From Verrucomicrobiaceae bacterium (GTDB lineage: Bacteria > Verrucomicrobiota > Verrucomicrobiia > Verrucomicrobiales > Verrucomicrobiaceae): a stretch of DNA of 54,144 nt. The first letter of the stretch is position 1. Each line of letters begins with the position of its first letter. This document shows positions 52,174-54,144 of the stretch, piece after piece. Under the pieces are notes generated by a model, which had not been told where the DNA came from, did no database searches, and saw only the letters and a program-made list of their open reading frames with translations. The translations under genes were made by a program, and so were the position numbers. The stretch spans positions 1-54,144 of the forward strand of contig CANETF010000007.1 of the NCBI GenBank assembly GCA_947440575.1. Reading direction: 5' to 3'.

Positions 52174-52995
52174 TCAATGAGTGCCTGGCGGTTGGGAGCT
52201 CCAGACGTAGATGAGAAGAGCTGAGCCCATGATCAAGCGGTACCAAGCAAAGCCGTTGAATGTGTGGGTTTGGACAAAGCGAATGAGCCAGCGCACGACG
52301 ACAAAGGCTGAGATGGCTGATACGAGAGTACCGAGGGCGATCATGCTCCAGTTCTCATTCCCCGCCTCACCATCTTTGATTGCAGAAAGGATTTTATAGA
52401 AGCCGGCGGCCATCAGAGTTGGGACGCCGAGGAGAAACGAGAATTCCGTGGCGGCGGGTCGTGCGATGCCGACGGCCATGGCGGCAAGGATGCTGGCGCC
52501 AGAGCGGGAGGTGCCAGGGAAGACCGCTGCGAGAATCTGGGCAAAGCCTACCACAACGACGACGGTCCAGGTGATTTCAGCCAAGCCCGCGTGGTTCTTC
52601 TTCCATTTTTCGCAAGCGAAGATAACCAGGGCGCCAATCAGCGTTGCCCATGCGACGGGGGCGATTTCATGAGGGAGTTCAATACCGAGCTTTTTGATGA
52701 AGAGCCCTCCTACCGCTGTGATTAGAAAGGCTACGAAGAGTTTTAAAAGGTAGTCTCGAGTGTCTGGCGAGGAAAGAGTCGTGGCGAAGTGGGAGACCCG
52801 CTTTGAGAAGACGGCGAGAACTGCAATCACCGCACCGCTCTGGATGACGACGTCAAAAAGATCGCTCTGGCGTGGAAGCCAGCCCAAATTTTGTGGGATT
52901 AGGAGATGGCCGGTTGACGAGATGGGAAGGAACTCAGTTACGCCTTCGATGATGCCGAGGATCACAATGGAGAGCCATTCGGGGAGATCAGTCAT
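52174..52995 (-). CDS. uppP: Undecaprenyl-diphosphate phosphatase
   Basis: A 273-residue BacA/UppP-type integral membrane phosphatase that recycles the lipid carrier for peptidoglycan and other envelope polymers. The two signature motifs are present: EGVTEFLPISSTGHL near the N terminus (with the catalytic Glu and the SSTGH serines) and PGTSRSGASI in the second half. About eight hydrophobic segments are seen, and GVTEFLPIS starts at residue 18. The start ATG at 52995 fits the family. It is upstream of DUF2062 and 84 bp downstream of the sensor kinase, all on the minus strand. Confidence 0.96.
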   Translation of the reverse strand: MTDLPEWLSIVILGIIEGVTEFLPISSTGHLLIPQNLGWLPRQSDLFDVVIQSGAVIAVLAVFSKRVSHFATTLSSPDTRDYLLKLFVAFLITAVGGLFIKKLGIELPHEIAPVAWATLIGALVIFACEKWKKNHAGLAEITWTVVVVVGFAQILAAVFPGTSRSGASILAAMAVGIARPAATEFSFLLGVPTLMAAGFYKILSAIKDGEAGNENWSMIALGTLVSAISAFVVVRWLIRFVQTHTFNGFAWYRLIMGSALLIYVWSSQPPGTH

Positions 52996-53079
52996 AGGTA
53001 GGGCAGAGGGAGATGATTGCGGGGAGGCAGCTATGCGGCGGAACCTGGAGTTTGCAAGTCCCGGGTCGCAATCTGGCTT

Positions 53080-54144
53080 TTATACCTTCACAGGCAAGCG
53101 TGTGCTTTTTGGGTCGGGTGACCTTTGGAAGCGACAGCTTACCGTGACCCCACGCGTGCCTTTGGAAGTGATATTGAGGGTGCCCCCGATCAGATTGGCT
53201 CGATAGTCCATGATCTGAAGTCCTATGCCAGCGTCTGGCGACTTTCTGAGTTTGGAACCGTCATTTTCGATTTTGATGACGCATTCCCGATCACTGAGCA
53301 TGCGAAGAGAGATCGTGATCTTAGTTGGTTTGCCGTGGCGGATCGCATTATTGCAGGCTTCCTGGGCAATGCGATAAACATGGGTTTCCTTTTCGAGGTC
53401 ATTGATCGCAATTCCAGGATCCATGAGGAACTCGCAAGAAGTGCGGTGATTGATTCGGATCGTTTCAGCCAGCAATTTGAGGGCGCCTTCAAGTCCACGG
53501 TTCTTTACAGCGGAAGGAGAGAGGCCGTGGGACATGCGGCGCACCTCTTGGATTGCCTCACCGACAAGTTCGCGAATGCGCGCTACACTGTCGCGATGGT
53601 CCTCTCCGAGTTCGAATTCGAGGGCAGACATTAGGGTCGCGACTCCGGTCAAAGTCTGCCCAACCCCATCATGAAGATTGTGTCCGATTCTTGCCTGCTC
53701 CTGTTCGGACACATTGAGAAGTTCTTTTTGGAGGCGGCTGCGCTCGGTAAGATCGGTTCCGGTAACGATGATGCGATCAATACTGCCGTCAGCAGATCGA
53801 GTGGAAATACTTGAAAGTGAGAACAGATGATCTTGTCCTTTTTTGTCTGTTAGAATGGTTTCGCGTGGTGGATTGGAGCCGCCTTTGAGAAGCGATTGAA
53901 GTCTTTCGATGGCGCGGATTTTCTCCTCCTCGCTCATGATGCCGACGGCCCAAGGGGTTTTGCCAAGGAGTTCTTCGCGACTGAAACCCATGATGTCGAC
54001 GGTGGCCTGGTTGACGTGGACCATGTTTCCCTGGCGATCCAGCAGAACAATGATTGCAGATGTGTGATCCACCAAGGTTTCGTTAAACTGGAGCTCCCGC
54101 AGATACTTCAGTTCAGCATGTTTTCGCTCGTCGATATCTTGAAA
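53080..54144 (-). CDS. PAS sensor histidine kinase, NarX/HPK7 type (5' end outside window)
   Basis: The frame is open to the window edge, about 355 residues of the C-terminal part. The earliest visible residues (DIDERKHAE) are the typical end of a PAC segment, so at least one PAS domain lies outside the window. A second PAS domain spans roughly 54090-53780 (IIVLLDRQGNMVHVNQATVD, GFSREELLGKTPW). The HisKA_3 dimerisation domain has ARIGHNLHDGVGQTLTGV with the phospho-accepting His in HNLHD. The HATPase domain shows AQEACNNAIRHGKPTKI (N box) and DAGIGLQIMDYRA (G box). Such kinases pair with LuxR-type response regulators; none is in the window. The stop is 84 bp before uppP. A TTG at 54073-54075 is not needed as a start because coding continues upstream. 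Confidence 0.9.
   Translation of the reverse strand, partial: FQDIDERKHAELKYLRELQFNETLVDHTSAIIVLLDRQGNMVHVNQATVDIMGFSREELLGKTPWAVGIMSEEEKIRAIERLQSLLKGGSNPPRETILTDKKGQDHLFSLSSISTRSADGSIDRIIVTGTDLTERSRLQKELLNVSEQEQARIGHNLHDGVGQTLTGVATLMSALEFELGEDHRDSVARIRELVGEAIQEVRRMSHGLSPSAVKNRGLEGALKLLAETIRINHRTSCEFLMDPGIAINDLEKETHVYRIAQEACNNAIRHGKPTKITISLRMLSDRECVIKIENDGSKLRKSPDAGIGLQIMDYRANLIGGTLNITSKGTRGVTVSCRFQRSPDPKSTRLPVKV

Overview
The window reads as a chromosome segment from a member of the Verrucomicrobiota (PVC superphylum). The main reasons are a complete four-gene Verru_Chthon cassette (A-B-C-D), a PVC-type dehydrogenase fused to a CxxCH heme-binding domain, several other families typical of this phylum (an ECF sigma factor with a membrane FecR/LamG-like partner, a LTD-CotH-chitobiase giant protein, autotransporter-associated strand repeats without a barrel), and few clear Shine-Dalgarno sites. 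I cannot place it to genus. Family names come from recognition of motifs; no database search was run.

Layout. 1-1185 (minus): ECF sigma factor and its membrane-anchored partner, cut by the window edge. 1288-3725: a secreted sugar-isomerase-like TIM barrel, a HAD-IB phosphatase, and a convergent anchored nuclease. 3753-8278: a two-gene operon of an SGNH-like protein with an altered nucleophile motif and a 1142-residue propeller/HEAT/cytochrome protein. 8614-16214: the Verru_Chthon cassette, four genes with pseudopilin-like N termini. 16391-31155: two secreted giants, a 3719-residue strand-repeat/Ig protein and a 1181-residue beta-helix/Calx-beta protein. 31255-34262: guaB-guaA. 34271-35773: a membrane fatty acid hydroxylase flanked by a 16-nt palindromic element, then an orphan histidine-kinase dimerisation fragment. 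35825-39070: a propeller dehydrogenase-like protein, a structured leader or small RNA with a strong terminator, and a GntP permease. 39133-39206: tRNA-Gly(CCC) with encoded CCA. 39284-46873: a 2529-residue CotH/lamin-tail protein. 46860-49394: an HGSNAT-like membrane protein and a Tat-exported Gfo/Idh/MocA oxidoreductase. 49484-54144: metG, a DUF1232-like protein, DUF2062, uppP and a NarX-type sensor kinase running off the end.

How it fits together. The most interesting unit is the surface/secretion block. The cassette encodes what looks like a set of minor pseudopilins, with A resembling GspK through a VNINTA motif and the absence of Glu5. It lies directly upstream of two giant secreted proteins. 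These two giants and a third one 8 kb downstream share an approximately 260+120-residue module (four copies here, one truncated) that I cannot assign to a named domain. A plausible but unproven reading is that the cassette builds a secretion or adhesion tip and the shared module marks or anchors its large clients. No T2SS/T4P motor, secretin, platform or prepilin peptidase gene lies in the window.

The rest is ordinary housekeeping (guaBA, metG, uppP, tRNA) plus saprophyte-type carbohydrate handling (TIM barrel, GntP, propeller dehydrogenases, Gfo/Idh/MocA).
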